Origin: Gammaproteobacteria bacterium
GTDB lineage: Bacteria; Pseudomonadota; Gammaproteobacteria; Pseudomonadales; JAUIET01
Reading direction: 5' to 3'
Length of the DNA stretch: 64,000 nucleotides
Assembly: GCA_030431775.1 (NCBI GenBank)
Contig: JAUIHW010000012.1
Span: 1 to 64,000 of the forward strand
Shown here: positions 36,713 to 45,565 of the stretch, in pieces
Position numbering within the stretch: the stretch's first letter is position 1
Layout: every line of letters begins with the position of its first letter
Position numbers and translations under genes: made by a program
The notes under the pieces: model-generated
What the model saw: the letters and a program-made list of their open reading frames with translations, nothing else
What the model was told of the DNA's origin: nothing
The model's database searches: none

Positions 36713-37681
36713 CTAACGATAGATCGCGCCATGGCGTTGTCCGGGCTGGCTTTTGAAACGTCGATGAAACCAGTAGTACTGCTCGGGCGCTACGCGAATG
36801 GATTCTTCCAGTAGTTGATTGACCGCACTGGCATCTAACACGTCATCTCCACTTGGAAAATTTTCCAGTGGACCGGTGATACGCAAGGTATAACCGGAAT
36901 CGTCTGCATGACGGTATTGCCCAAACATCAGGACTGGCGCATCTGACAATGCGGCCAGTTTCGCTGTTGCCGTAATGCTGGCGGCCCGTTGGCCAAAGAA
37001 CGGCGCAAACACCGAGTGTCGCTCGCCCATATCCTGGTCAGGCGCGTACCAGACGACACTGTTGTGCTTCAAAGCCCGGATGGTTTTACGCAATTCCGAA
37101 TTGCGAAAAATATTTAGGCTATGCCGTCGACGTCCTGTGTTCATCATGGCATTAAACAGCTCGTTCTTCTGCGGCTTGTACACAGCCGAGTAGGAAAAAA
37201 ACTTTTTGGCCAGAGCCGCACCCATATCCAAGGTGGAAAAGTGAGCGCCAAGCAGCAAAACACCGCGCTTTTTTGCGCGTGCCTCATTCAGTCGGTCCAG
37301 CCCGGAGATTTCAACAAGCGGGTACAATCGCTCTTCATTGGCCCACCAGGCCAGGGCAGTTTCCACCAGTCCGGCACCATAGTTTTCAAACACCCGGAAA
37401 CAAAATCGCTGCCGTTGTTGAGCATCCAGCTCCGGAAAACACAGCTGTAAATTGACGAGAGTGATGTGTTTGCGCCGGCTGGGCAGCAGGTAGAGAAGGC
37501 CACCCAACACTTTGCCCAGGCGTACGTTGTAGGGAAAGGGTAACAAGCTCATCAACCAGAGCAGGGCCATACCCGCAGCGATTGGCCAGTTGCGTGGACG
37601 TAACAGCAGGTGCTGCCAGCCTGCTTCCGGGTGGTCGACACTGGGGTGCTTGCGCTCGCTGGCCGGTGTGCTGTTGCTCAT
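36713..37681 (-). CDS. Lipid A late acyltransferase, LpxL/HtrB type
   Basis: 322 residues from the ATG at 37681 (MSNSTPASE); the longer frame to 37855 runs into the divergent glycosyltransferase gene. A membrane anchor lies near residues 35-50. The catalytic HxxxxD is in GAHFSTLDMGAAL, with YKPQKNELFNAMM, WYAPDQDMG and FGQRAASITATAKLA matching the family, and a C-terminal PEQYYWFHRRFK. It adds a secondary acyl chain to Kdo2-lipid IVA at the inner membrane. LpxL versus LpxM cannot be decided here. Confidence 0.92.
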   Translation of the reverse strand: MSNSTPASERKHPSVDHPEAGWQHLLLRPRNWPIAAGMALLWLMSLLPFPYNVRLGKVLGGLLYLLPSRRKHITLVNLQLCFPELDAQQRQRFCFRVFENYGAGLVETALAWWANEERLYPLVEISGLDRLNEARAKKRGVLLLGAHFSTLDMGAALAKKFFSYSAVYKPQKNELFNAMMNTGRRRHSLNIFRNSELRKTIRALKHNSVVWYAPDQDMGERHSVFAPFFGQRAASITATAKLAALSDAPVLMFGQYRHADDSGYTLRITGPLENFPSGDDVLDASAVNQLLEESIRVAPEQYYWFHRRFKSQPGQRHGAIYR

Positions 37682-37771
37682 GGGTCGTGCGTAAATCCGG
37701 CATTGTAACAAGAAGGCGCCAAGTCGAACGTGTACTATTGCAAGCTTTGCCGGGGGGCCCAGAGTACAGCT

Positions 37772-38830
37772 ATGCAACGTGTACTGATCATCATAATGCG
37801 TCATCACGGCGATGTACTGCTGACGACTCCGGTGATTCAGGCATTGCAGCGGCATTGTCCAGGCAGTGAAGTGGACGTGCTGGTTTACTCCTATGCGGCC
37901 GAGTTACTTGAACACCATGCTGGCGTGAGCAATATTCACGTTGTTGACCGCGCTTGGAAAAAAGCAGGGCTGGCGGCCTTACTGCGAGCAGAGTGGCAGC
38001 TTCTTCGCCGTTTGCGCCGTCGCCGTTTCGATACGGTACTTGCGCTGACCGATCAGTGGCGCTGCGCAATGCTGGCCTGGCTATTACAACCCAAGCAGTC
38101 ACTGGCACTAAGCTACCCGAAACGTCAGGGCAGTCTGCTCTGGCGACGCAGCTTCAAGGAGGACTATGCTGCGGTTCCGCATCGGCATATGATTGATTTG
38201 CACCTCGACAGCTTGCGCAGGCTCGGGCTGGTCCTCGATGAGCATGACCGAAAAGTCGGCCTGGTGGTACCTGAGCCGGCAAGACAAGGCGTCCGAAAAC
38301 GCCTTGAGGCACTCGGGGTGGGCGAACACCCTTTCATACTCGTACACCCGGCGTCGCGAGGTCGCCACAAATGCTGGCAGAGCGAAAAATACGCCGAAGT
38401 CATTAATCGATTGCTTGCGAACGGCTGGCGCGTGCTGCTCAGTGGTGCGCCCGATGCCCAAGAGCAGGCGCTTCTGGACAGTATTGTGGCGCAGTGCCCG
38501 CAGGCACCGCACAACCTCTGCGGGGAATTGAGCTTGTTGGAGCTCGCGGCGCTGATAGAGCGCGCCAGTGTACTGCTCTGTGTTGATTCAGTGCCCATGC
38601 ACATGGCGGCCGCGCTGGATACGCCGTTGGTGGCATTGTTCGGGCCTACCGAAGAGCGCCAATGGGGGCCGGCCAGCTCTCGGGCCAGAGTGCTGGCGAG
38701 CGCACGCGATTGCCGGCCCTGCCTGCGTCAGGGCTGTGGCGGCTCCGGATTCAGCGAATGCCTGGCAGACCTGGCTGCTGACGAGGTTGTGCTCGCTCTC
38801 AATGCGGCGACTTCAGTTAAGTTTACCTAA
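37772..38830 (+). CDS. GT9 heptosyltransferase, WaaQ-like
   Basis: 352 residues from the ATG at 37772 (MQRVLIIIMRHHGDVLLTTP). The HHGDVLLTTPV start, DRAWKKAGL, the AEWQLLRRLR stretch and LTDQWRCAMLAWLL resemble WaaQ (heptosyltransferase III), while HPASRGRHKCW and CVDSVPMHMAAALDTPLVALFGPT are common to GT9. It probably adds a side-branch heptose to the core. The C-terminal CRPCLRQGCGG cysteine cluster is also family-like. Divergent from the acyltransferase gene across 90 bp. Confidence 0.87.
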   Translation: MQRVLIIIMRHHGDVLLTTPVIQALQRHCPGSEVDVLVYSYAAELLEHHAGVSNIHVVDRAWKKAGLAALLRAEWQLLRRLRRRRFDTVLALTDQWRCAMLAWLLQPKQSLALSYPKRQGSLLWRRSFKEDYAAVPHRHMIDLHLDSLRRLGLVLDEHDRKVGLVVPEPARQGVRKRLEALGVGEHPFILVHPASRGRHKCWQSEKYAEVINRLLANGWRVLLSGAPDAQEQALLDSIVAQCPQAPHNLCGELSLLELAALIERASVLLCVDSVPMHMAAALDTPLVALFGPTEERQWGPASSRARVLASARDCRPCLRQGCGGSGFSECLADLAADEVVLALNAATSVKFT

Positions 38831-38942
38831 GTTTAATGATGAAGGTCATTAACGGCCAGGCTGGTAAGCGCTTTTGCCGGAATATGCACCGATTTGTGGC
38901 AATACTGCTCCTAAAATGCCCAAACGGCGGTAGATCCGCTTT

Positions 38943-38971
38943 TTGGCAATTTGCCCAATAACAGGTAGAAT
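38943..38971 (+). promoter_or_regulatory. Near-consensus sigma70 promoter of the GT4 cluster
   Basis: TTGGCA (38943-38948), a 17-bp spacer, TAGAAT (38966-38971). Each hexamer matches five of six consensus bases. The start of transcription would be near 38978, leaving a 34-nt leader before the ATG at 39012. It makes the GT4 cluster its own transcription unit. Confidence 0.7.
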
Positions 38972-39011
38972 TGCGCTCCCTTTTTTACCCGGCTATTGTG
39001 TTACCTCACCG

Positions 39012-40340
39012 ATGACCCCAATCGAGCTGTCCAACGCCGCTACAGCGCCCGAACGCTTTCGGCGCCCTTTGCGCATTTGCCTGTTGAGCTATCGGAGTGC
39101 GCCATTCGGTGGCGGCCAGGGAATTTACGTCCGCTATCTCAGTAAGGCACTGACTGAAGCCGGGCACGAAGTGGATGTGGTCTCAGGAGAACCCTACCCC
39201 CATTTGGTGGACGGCGTCCGTTTAATCAAATTGCCCGGCCTTAATCTGTTCGAAAACGGGCTGCACTCACTGCGGCCACGACATTTACGTTCCTGGGCCA
39301 ATATTGTGGAATGGTGCAGCAAGCTCAGTGGTGGCTTTGCAGAACCATATGCATTTGGCAGGCGTGCGGCGGCTTTCCTCAAAGAGCACGGGGCGAAATA
39401 CGACCTTGTGCATGATAACCAAAGCCTGGCCTGGGGTTTGCTGGACATACAGAAGCAGGGCCTGCCATTGCTGGTCACCATACACCACCCGATTCAGCAC
39501 GACCTGAAACTGGCGCTAGAGGCGGCCAGGAACGCCTGGCAACGGTTACTGGTTCGCCGCTGGCATTCGTTTCTGGGTATGCAGACTCGTGTTGTCAGAC
39601 AGTTGCAGCACATCACAACCGTGTCGGAATGTTCGCGCCAGGATATTGTTGAGGCGTTCAGCATTGACGCAGAGCGGGTTCGGGTCATTCCTTGCGGCAT
39701 TGACACGGAGGTGTTTCGCCCGCTGCCTGAAATAGAACGCAAGCCACGGCAATTGCTGGCGACGGTGTCGGCCGATCAACCGCTCAAAGGCCTGCACTAT
39801 CTGCTGTATGCGCTGCGAGATCTGCGGGCCGAATTTCCCGATCTCAGCCTGACGGTGGTCGGCAAACCCAAGCCGGGCGGCGCGACTGAACGTCTGGTGC
39901 GCAGGCTTGGCCTGGGCAATGAACTGCAATTCGTACATGGCATCTCCACTGCAGAGTTAGTGCGGTTGTATGCCGAAACCACGCTGGCTGTAGTGCCGTC
40001 ACTCTATGAAGGCTTTGGACTGCCCGCCGGAGAGGCATTGTCCTGCGGTACCCCGCTGGTCAGCACCAACGCTGGAGCGTTGCCAGAGGTAGTCGGTGAT
40101 GCAGCACTCAGCGTTGAGCCGGGCTCCAGCCGTGCGCTGCAGGCAGCGATTCGCCGTTTGCTGCTGGATGAGGGCTTACGAACCGAGCTTTCCCGAGCCG
40201 GCCGTGCGCGTATAGAGGAGCGTTTTAGTTGGGCGGTGACAGCACAGCAATTATGTGAGTTTTATCACGATATCCTGTTGCAGCACGACGAGCCGGCCGA
40301 CATCGAAGCGGACCCGGAACTGGCCCATGCAAACAGTTGA
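39012..40340 (+). CDS. GT4-family glycosyltransferase
   Basis: 442 residues from the ATG at 39012; an upstream in-frame start at 38943 precedes the promoter and is rejected. GT-B fold retaining transferase: acceptor-side FGGGQGIYVRYLSKALTEAG, VHDNQSLAWG, then the donor half with CGIDTEVFRP, LTVVGKPKPGG and the E-x7-E motif in YEGFGLPAGEALSCGTPLVS. No signal peptide. Donor and acceptor are unknown. It overlaps the methyltransferase gene start by 14 bp, so the two are probably coupled. Confidence 0.9.
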   Translation: MTPIELSNAATAPERFRRPLRICLLSYRSAPFGGGQGIYVRYLSKALTEAGHEVDVVSGEPYPHLVDGVRLIKLPGLNLFENGLHSLRPRHLRSWANIVEWCSKLSGGFAEPYAFGRRAAAFLKEHGAKYDLVHDNQSLAWGLLDIQKQGLPLLVTIHHPIQHDLKLALEAARNAWQRLLVRRWHSFLGMQTRVVRQLQHITTVSECSRQDIVEAFSIDAERVRVIPCGIDTEVFRPLPEIERKPRQLLATVSADQPLKGLHYLLYALRDLRAEFPDLSLTVVGKPKPGGATERLVRRLGLGNELQFVHGISTAELVRLYAETTLAVVPSLYEGFGLPAGEALSCGTPLVSTNAGALPEVVGDAALSVEPGSSRALQAAIRRLLLDEGLRTELSRAGRARIEERFSWAVTAQQLCEFYHDILLQHDEPADIEADPELAHANS

Positions 40341-41055
40341 TTTTGAGCGGGTTGGGCTGAATGCCGGCGATCTCGTGCTGGATCTTGGCTGTGGCGAAGG
40401 CCGGCATGTCATTTCGGCGTATTTTACAGATGGGGTGCAGTCCGTCGGCGTGGATCTGTGTCATGCTGACCTGCTAACCACGCGGGAAAAATTTTCTGAG
40501 CTGTGCCAGGCTGAACAGGCGCAAATTCCATCTAACAGTCGTTTTTTGCTGGCACAGAGTAACGCCTTGAAACTGCCATTTGCAGATCACTGCTTTGATA
40601 AAGTGATTTGCTCTGAGGTTCTCGAACATATTGACGACTACGAATCGGTGATCGTAGAGATAGAACGTGTGCTCAAGCCCGGCGGAGAGTTTGTTGCCAG
40701 CGTGCCGCGATTTTGGCCGGAATGGTTGTGTTGGGCCTTGAGTGACGAATACCACGCCAATGAAGGTGGTCATCTGCGTATTTTCAAAGCGGCTGATTTG
40801 CGCAGTCGTATCGAACGGGCGGGATTCCGTTTTTTCAGTCGGCACTGGGCGCACGCCCTGCATTCACCTTACTGGTGGCTGCAATGTCTGTTCTGGAACA
40901 ACAAGGAGAACTCCGTGCTGGTACGAGCGTATCAGCGGTTTTTGGAGTGGGACATTATCGATAAACCCTGGCTGACGCGCGCGCTGGAAACTGTATTGAA
41001 TCCTGTCATGGGTAAAAGTGTTGTGCTGTATTTTAGAAAAGGAGATACCGGATGA
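40327..41055 (+). CDS. Class I SAM methyltransferase, UbiE/UbiG-like
   Basis: 242 residues from the ATG at 40327 (MQTVDFERVGL), nested 14 bp into the GT4 gene. SAM motif I is VLDLGCGEGRHVIS, an acidic VGVDLCHAD follows, then the FDKVICSEVLEHI and VLKPGGEFVASVPRFWPE motifs. The C-terminal half has aromatic stretches (HSPYWWLQCLFW) that may bind a lipid or large substrate. Its ATGA overlap with the next gene ties it to the toroid protein. Substrate unknown; methylation of a glycan or lipid carrier is a guess. Confidence 0.86.
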   Translation: MQTVDFERVGLNAGDLVLDLGCGEGRHVISAYFTDGVQSVGVDLCHADLLTTREKFSELCQAEQAQIPSNSRFLLAQSNALKLPFADHCFDKVICSEVLEHIDDYESVIVEIERVLKPGGEFVASVPRFWPEWLCWALSDEYHANEGGHLRIFKAADLRSRIERAGFRFFSRHWAHALHSPYWWLQCLFWNNKENSVLVRAYQRFLEWDIIDKPWLTRALETVLNPVMGKSVVLYFRKGDTG

Positions 41056-42134
41056 GTGGGCTGTACCTGTCCCGCGGGCTGTATCCCAGCGAGTACCTGC
41101 GCTCCACTGTGGATTATATTCTTTCCTGCCAGCAGGCAGACGGTTCAATTCCGTGGTTCGAAGGCAGCTATGCCGACCCTTGGGACCACGTGGAATCCGC
41201 AATGGCTCTCAGTATCAGCGGTGAATATCAGGCCGCAGAGCGGGCGTATCAGTGGTTGCAGGACTGCCAACTTCAAGACGGTAGCTGGTGGGCGGCTTAC
41301 CAGAACGGCAAGGTGCAAAACGACGAGCGCCGTGAGACTAATTTTGTTGCCTATATAGCGACCGGCGTCTGGCACCATTATCTGATTACCCGCAAGCGGG
41401 ATTTTCTGGCGCACTTCTGGCCAACGGTGAGCGCGGCTATAGAATTTGTATTAACGCAGCAAACCAGTTACGGTGAAATCAATTGGGCTGTGGATCGCGA
41501 TGGCAATTCCAAAGAAGACGCACTGGTAACCGGGTGTTCTTCAATTTATAAAAGTCTGGAGTGCGCATATAACATAGCCACTCAGCTTGGAATTGACAAA
41601 GAGGACTGGCTGGAGGCACGGCAGCGCCTCGGTACGGCCTTACGTCAGCATCCCGAACGCTTTGACCGAACCTGGGAGAGCAAGGCACGCTATTCGATGG
41701 ATTGGTTCTATCCAGTGCTGACCGGTGCTATTCCCAAAAATCAAGCGGCCGCCCACTTGCAAAAGCGATGGCGTACTTTCGTCGAGCCGGGCCTCGGCTG
41801 TCGTTGTGTGTCGGATGAGCCCTGGGTCACGGTCGCGGAAAGTTGCGAGTTGGTGATGGCCTTGCTGGCGGCGGGTGAACATGCCAAGGCGGTTACCTTA
41901 TACAGCTGGCTGCATCAATGGCGGGACGATGATGGTTCATTCTGGACAGGTTATCAGTTCTCATTGGATATTTTGTGGCCTGAGGAACGTCCAACATGGA
42001 CGGCGGCGGCCATTATTCTGGCGGCCGACGCGCTTACCGAACATACGGCAGCGGCACGGCTGTTTACCCGGGTGTCGTTGCTTGAAGAGCCCCTGCCGCG
42101 TGTTGTGCCCGTGTCAGCCGATTCGGCGCAATAA
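41052..42134 (+). CDS. Alpha/alpha-toroid protein with squalene-cyclase/prenyltransferase-like repeats
   Basis: 360 residues. Three QW-like repeats are visible: SCQQADGSIPWF (26-36), DCQLQDGSWWAAY (71-83) and WRDDDGSFWTGY (290-301), each after a helix, with more degenerate helical pairs between. This fold is shared by terpene cyclases, prenyltransferase beta subunits and some glycosidases. The DxDD motif of squalene-hopene cyclase is not evident, and the protein is about half the length of such cyclases. No signal peptide or membrane span. It may bind or modify a polyprenyl-linked or glycan substrate made with the GT4 and methyltransferase. I do not know a characterised homologue. Confidence 0.7.
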   Translation: MSGLYLSRGLYPSEYLRSTVDYILSCQQADGSIPWFEGSYADPWDHVESAMALSISGEYQAAERAYQWLQDCQLQDGSWWAAYQNGKVQNDERRETNFVAYIATGVWHHYLITRKRDFLAHFWPTVSAAIEFVLTQQTSYGEINWAVDRDGNSKEDALVTGCSSIYKSLECAYNIATQLGIDKEDWLEARQRLGTALRQHPERFDRTWESKARYSMDWFYPVLTGAIPKNQAAAHLQKRWRTFVEPGLGCRCVSDEPWVTVAESCELVMALLAAGEHAKAVTLYSWLHQWRDDDGSFWTGYQFSLDILWPEERPTWTAAAIILAADALTEHTAAARLFTRVSLLEEPLPRVVPVSADSAQ

Positions 42135-42728
42135 GCCCAGAGTATTAACCACTTCAATTTCGCTGTACAGACCGGACGCGAGCGCCAGACGATAGATGGT
42201 GATCGGTGCCTGACCGCCTGCTGCAGGGTCTGGGAACAGGTCGTGGATCGCAAGAATGCCGCCTTGCCTGATGTGCCCGGCCCAGCTGCGGTAATCCGCC
42301 ATCGCGGCTTCCATGCTATGACCGCCGTCAATGAACACCATCGCCAATGGAGTGCTCCAGTACTTAGCTGCCGTCGCGGAATCACTGACTACCGGTACCA
42401 CAAAACTTTCCAGATCGGCACGGCGCAAAGTGTTCCGAAAAGCACGAAAACTGTCCATCTGCTGGTGCTCGGCATCGAACAGACTGGGGTCGTGGTATTC
42501 CTCGCCCTGCTGATGTTCTTCCGAACCTCGGTGATGGTCGACTGCATACAGCTGCGAGCCGAACTCGCGGCATGCCTGGCCGAGGTAGACAGTTGATTTT
42601 CCGCAATAACTGCCCACCTCGAGGCATGGCCCCAGGGGAGCCACCTCGCTCGCGTAGCGAAACAGAGCCTCGCCTTCGTCCGCGGCGAGAAAGCCCTTTA
42701 CCGAATCAATGTCTATGGGTAGCTGCAT
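42114..42728 (-). CDS. Class I SAM methyltransferase, Methyltransf_24 type
   Basis: 204 residues. CLEVGSYCGKSTVYLGQA is a SAM motif I of the CmcI/Methyltransf_24 kind, and MVFIDGGHSMEAAMADYRSW with GGILAIHDLFPD is the matching later block. This subfamily often O-methylates sugars or small molecules. The gene is convergent with the toroid gene; their 3' ends overlap by 21 bp, so transcripts would be antisense to each other. It belongs to the GT4 cluster by position only. Confidence 0.82.
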   Translation of the reverse strand: MQLPIDIDSVKGFLAADEGEALFRYASEVAPLGPCLEVGSYCGKSTVYLGQACREFGSQLYAVDHHRGSEEHQQGEEYHDPSLFDAEHQQMDSFRAFRNTLRRADLESFVVPVVSDSATAAKYWSTPLAMVFIDGGHSMEAAMADYRSWAGHIRQGGILAIHDLFPDPAAGGQAPITIYRLALASGLYSEIEVVNTLGLLRRIG

Positions 42729-42831
42729 GGATTAGCCTTCGGTCTGAGTCGGTTGCGGACCTTAGCTTAACTCGCCCGGGCATGCAACGCGTCGGGAATG
42801 CTACACTCGCGCCTGACTTGGGGAGACTGGC

Positions 42832-44103
42832 ATGCTGATAATTTATAGCCTGTGCCTGTATCTGGTAACGCCGTTGCTGGTCGGGTTTCTGTGGTTGCGC
42901 AGCTTGCGTGCCCCGGAATACCGCCAGCGTATCCTGGAGCGGTTTGGCATTCTTCCGCCGGGTTTGGACAGTGGCTATATCTGGCTGCATTCGGTGTCGG
43001 TCGGGGAAACGGTTGCTGTGGCGCCACTGGCTCGGTTGCTTCAAAAGCGCTATCCCGGGAAGCGATTGTTGGTCACCACGATGACCCCGACCGGCTCAGA
43101 TCAGGTTCAGCGCAGCTTTTCAGGGACGGTGGACCATGTTTACGCACCCTATGACCTGCCAGGCAGCGTACGGCGCTTTCTGGACCGGACCCGGCCAAGT
43201 ATTTGCATCATTATGGAAACCGAGCTGTGGCCTAATGTGCTCCAGCAGTGTGACCGGCGCGGCATACCGACGGTGCTGATCAATGCGCGCCTGTCTGCTG
43301 GTTCGGCAGCCGGCTACGCCCGGGTTGCTGGCATCGCCAACTTGATGATGAGCAAATTGGATGCCGTTGCCGTTCAGCATGCGAGCGACGGTCAGCGATT
43401 TGTCGATCTGGGTTTGGCGCCGGGAAAACTGCAAATCACTGGCAGTATCAAGTTCGATCACGACATAGCGCCCGAGGTGCGCGAGGCAACGACCCGCTTG
43501 CGTCATGAATGGCAGGGAGCAAGCAAACGGCCGGTCTGGATTGCCGCCAGCACTCATTTGGGCGAAGATGAAATCATTCTGCAGGCCCACCAGTTGTTGC
43601 TGGATCAGGGCCTGGCGGCTCTGCTGATACTGGTTCCCCGCCATCCTGAGCGTTTCGAGGATGTGTATCGACTGTGTGATCAGGCGGGCATGCAGGTGTC
43701 ACGGCGCAGTGCCAGGCAGCCGGTGGCGAGCGACACGCAGGTGGTGTTAGGTGACACCATGGGAGAGTTGGCTGCGTTGTACGGCGCTTGCGATATTGCC
43801 TTTGTCGGTGGAAGCCTGGTGCCAAGGGGAGGCCATAATCCGATAGAGCCGGCAGCATGGGGCCTGCCGGTACTCACCGGGCCACACATGTTCAATTTTC
43901 TGGACATCACCGAGCAGTTAAAGGAACGCGGCGGTTTGAAGGAGGTGCACAACGCGGAACAGATTGCAGCTGGCGTGCAGTCGATATTGACCGACTCGAA
44001 AGCCCACGCCGAGGCGGGTGCCGCCAATCACGCAGTGGTTGAGGAGAACCGCGGCGCGACCGAGCGCCAGCTTGCCATTATCGACGGGTTTCTATCGGGG
44101 TAA
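42832..44103 (+). CDS. waaA: 3-deoxy-D-manno-octulosonic acid (Kdo) transferase
   Basis: 423 residues. Adds Kdo to lipid IVA at the inner membrane. A short N-terminal membrane anchor (LIIYSLCLYLVTPLLVGFLW) precedes the GT30 N-domain with WLHSVSVGETVAVAPL, whose Glu aligns with the catalytic base. ETELWPNVLQQC and INARLSAGSA follow, and the C-domain has VWIAASTHLGEDEIIL, LVPRHPERF, FVGGSLVPRGGHNPIEPAAWG and GPHMFNF. Convergent with tolC across 31 bp with no obvious terminator. Confidence 0.96.
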   Translation: MLIIYSLCLYLVTPLLVGFLWLRSLRAPEYRQRILERFGILPPGLDSGYIWLHSVSVGETVAVAPLARLLQKRYPGKRLLVTTMTPTGSDQVQRSFSGTVDHVYAPYDLPGSVRRFLDRTRPSICIIMETELWPNVLQQCDRRGIPTVLINARLSAGSAAGYARVAGIANLMMSKLDAVAVQHASDGQRFVDLGLAPGKLQITGSIKFDHDIAPEVREATTRLRHEWQGASKRPVWIAASTHLGEDEIILQAHQLLLDQGLAALLILVPRHPERFEDVYRLCDQAGMQVSRRSARQPVASDTQVVLGDTMGELAALYGACDIAFVGGSLVPRGGHNPIEPAAWGLPVLTGPHMFNFLDITEQLKERGGLKEVHNAEQIAAGVQSILTDSKAHAEAGAANHAVVEENRGATERQLAIIDGFLSG

Positions 44104-44134
44104 AACCTGTAAAAGACCACATTTAGCGGTTCTG

Positions 44135-45565
44135 TTAGCCAGGAGTCAGGCTTGCTGTTGGCGCAGGCGGCTGCTCCAGCCACTTATTCAATTCGTAGAT
44201 GTCCTGCGGGCTGAGTATTCCGGCCTGCTGCTTCAGGCGCATGCTATTGATGACATAATCATAGCGCGCATTGGCATAGTCACGCAGTGCCCGGAACAGG
44301 AAGCGCTGTGAGTCGAGAACATCAACAACATTTCGAGTACCCACTTCGTAACCGGCCTGGGTGGCCTCCAGGGCGCTTTCAGCTGAGGTAATTGACTGGC
44401 GGCGCGCATTGACTTTGCCAACATCGGTCAGCACGGACAAGTGCAGTGAACGAGTGCTTTGAATGGTATTGCGCTGGGTGGCAATATGGTTTTCTCGAGA
44501 CTGAATATGCTCCTGAGCAGCCTGACGCCGCGCCGCGCTTATACCGCCGCCGGCGAATAGAGGCACGGACAGGTTAATGGCAACGGTGTTGGACTCGGAA
44601 TCGCGAGACGGATCGGAAATCAAAGTGTCACCTCTTACCAAGCCGTCGGTTTCAGCATCCTGGTAAGTGTAGCTGCCGGTCAGCTTCGGCAGATGTTCAG
44701 CGCGTTTGGCCCGCGAATTTTCCAGCGCGGCTTGTTCGGACAACTGCGCGGCCTTAAGCTGGTAATTATTCGCCAGAGCAAAGTCCACCCATTCGGCGCG
44801 AGATGCCGGGTCTGGTTCCTGCACTGGAAACTCCGAGCTTAGCAGCCACAGGTTGGAATGAGACTGCCCGGTCAATACCGACAGTGCCTCGTAGGCCACG
44901 CCCAACTGGCCTTCGGCCTCCAAGCGGGTAACCCGGGCCAGGTCGTAGGCCGCACGCGATTCATGGACATCGGTAATTGCAATGAGCCCAACCTCAAAAC
45001 GTTGCTCGGTTTGCTCTAACTGGCGTTGCAGGGCTTTCTCTTCAGCAATAGTCGTCTCCAGGTTGTCCTTGGCACGCAAAACATTGAAATACGCTTCCGC
45101 TACGCGAACAATGAGTTCCTGCTGGTCGAATGCAAATTGCGCCTCGGCCACCCGTGAGAGTTTCTTGCTTTGTTTGAAAGAAAACCAGGCTGGCAGGTTG
45201 AACAGGTTTTGCTGCAGGTCAATGGTCAGCGTGTCTGTGTCGGTTTCCTCTGAACTTGTCGCGGGGGAGACGGTAAATCCCTGGGAGATGTCATTGGGAT
45301 CAATAGGTATAAAAGACTGTGATTCTGTATCCGTATCGTTATCCCGGTAGTTATAGCTTGCTGACACCTGTGGCAGAAGGGCGGCACGGCCCAGGTTGCC
45401 TGCTTCGCTGCCCGCTTTGAAGCTGGCCTCGGCGGCTTTTAGTACCGGGTCATTTTGCAAGGCAAGTTCATAAATTCCAGCCAGGGTGTCGTTTGCCAAC
45501 ACGCCCGAGCTGCCAAACCACAGGCTTGCAAACAGCGGCAGGGAAATTGAACGGAGAATAGACAT
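44135..45565 (-). CDS. tolC: TolC-family outer membrane efflux channel
   Basis: 476 residues with a signal peptide (about 1-24, ending GVLA). TolC repeats: LAGIYELALQNDPVLKAAEA, QVSASYNYRDNDTDT, RVAEAYFNVLRAKDNLE, then the second half with LKAAQLSEQAALENSRAKRA and AGYEVGTRNVVDVLDSQR. It forms the trimeric outer-membrane tunnel for efflux pumps and type I secretion. A TATACT (-10 like) ends only 13 bp before the ATG, giving an unusually short leader if used. Partners are not in the window. Confidence 0.93.
   Translation of the reverse strand: MSILRSISLPLFASLWFGSSGVLANDTLAGIYELALQNDPVLKAAEASFKAGSEAGNLGRAALLPQVSASYNYRDNDTDTESQSFIPIDPNDISQGFTVSPATSSEETDTDTLTIDLQQNLFNLPAWFSFKQSKKLSRVAEAQFAFDQQELIVRVAEAYFNVLRAKDNLETTIAEEKALQRQLEQTEQRFEVGLIAITDVHESRAAYDLARVTRLEAEGQLGVAYEALSVLTGQSHSNLWLLSSEFPVQEPDPASRAEWVDFALANNYQLKAAQLSEQAALENSRAKRAEHLPKLTGSYTYQDAETDGLVRGDTLISDPSRDSESNTVAINLSVPLFAGGGISAARRQAAQEHIQSRENHIATQRNTIQSTRSLHLSVLTDVGKVNARRQSITSAESALEATQAGYEVGTRNVVDVLDSQRFLFRALRDYANARYDYVINSMRLKQQAGILSPQDIYELNKWLEQPPAPTASLTPG

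Noticed and set aside
38832-38960. Short plus-strand frame of about 41 codons upstream of the GT4 gene
   Set aside because: It runs into the -35 box of the GT4 promoter, has no clear ribosome binding site and no protein-like features.
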